Shown in pieces: positions 63,735-64,000 of a stretch of 64,000 nucleotides of DNA; the stretch's first letter is position 1, and each line of letters begins with the position of its first letter. The notes beneath the pieces are model-generated. The model saw nothing but the letters and a program-made list of their open reading frames with translations. It searched no databases and was not told the origin of the DNA. The stretch is from NCBI GenBank assembly GCA_946811185.2, contig OX328109.1, positions 42,764,129 to 42,828,128 of the forward strand, given 5' to 3'. The position numbers and the translations under genes are program-made. Source of the DNA: Hippopus hippopus (taxonomy: Eukaryota > Mollusca > Bivalvia > Cardiida > Cardiidae).

Positions 63735-64000
63735 TTAACTCTTTACCAAACAACAAAATTTTAGACTTGTCCAAATTGGAAGCAATTGTACATAACAGTT
63801 TGATGTAGCTCAAACAATGATTTATGTCTTTTACAATAGTCGGTGGCTTTGGAAAGAAAGTTGTGTTAGTACTGGTGTGAGAAAGCCAGGAAACACATGT
63901 GCGTAACCGACCGCCATGATATGACCTTAGCTGTTAAAGTGGCGTTAAACCCCAATACAACCAAAGTCTTTTACAGGGTAGAAAACATTGTGGGAAAAGG
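63735..64000 (-). repeat. H1(-) copy with S3 insertion, cut by window end
   Basis: TTAACTCTTTACCAAACAAC left end; resumes at 63966 with gtcttttacagggtagaaaa after the SINE. Confidence 0.8.
63836..63965 (+). mobile_element. 5'-truncated S3 SINE, 10-bp target duplication
   Basis: 130 bp flanked by gtcttttaca at 63826-63835 and 63966-63975; nearly identical to the 3' half of the copy at 15448-15716. Confidence 0.92.

Overview
This is a AT-rich, animal-type genomic window with one recognisable protein-coding gene. Eighteen spliced exons on the + strand, between 14831 and 61705, encode the head and start of the tail of an unconventional class XVIII myosin (MYO18A-like). Together they give 2712 nt (904 codons) in one continuous reading frame. 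Every intron boundary is GT/AG and all split codons join in phase, so I see no missing internal exon. The gene is open at both ends: the first exon seen starts at an acceptor (the PDZ/KE-type N-terminus of long isoforms is not found upstream), and the last exon ends at a donor just where the coiled-coil tail should begin.

Everything else (about 96%) is intron or 5' flank packed with transposable elements. tRNA-headed SINEs with a shared 3' module, mollusc-style non-autonomous rolling-circle-like elements with tandem cores, and many small foldback elements point to a mollusc, most likely a bivalve. That assignment is inference, not proof.

The dominant feature is a family I call H1. It is about 229 bp, has TTAA at both ends, CCCTTTACC/GGTAAAGGG-like termini, and a nearly perfect 61-bp palindrome at its centre. 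By eye there are roughly a hundred full, partial or rearranged copies in 64 kb. H1(+) means the arm with the TTTTAACGACCCT-like motif is on the left; H1(-) is the reverse. Two more TTAA or hairpin families are called H2 and H3 (a core containing GGACAGTGTAGATCAAGATC) and H4 (ends containing GGGGGTTTAATGCATC). SINE families are S1, S2 and S3.

Layout: 1-14830 is repeats only, including a 12 x 50-bp minisatellite at 9551-10150. 14831-31809 holds exons 1-10 (SH3-like region, P-loop, switch I, switch II). Intron 10 (31810-37350) contains a possible cassette exon and a cluster of nuclear-receptor half-sites. 37351-43774 holds exons 11-15; introns 13 and 14 carry a Mutator-like MITE with 9-bp target duplication and two rolling-circle-like elements. 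43775-52717 holds intron 15 (a third such element) and exons 16-17 (converter, IQ motif). 52718-61561 is the 8.8-kb intron 17, and 61562-61705 is exon 18.

The most interesting signals are the H1 palindromes (arms that change together within single copies, back-to-back copies sharing one TTAA, copies within a few bases of splice sites, and exon 9 sandwiched between two copies) and several nested insertions that give a relative order of transposition.
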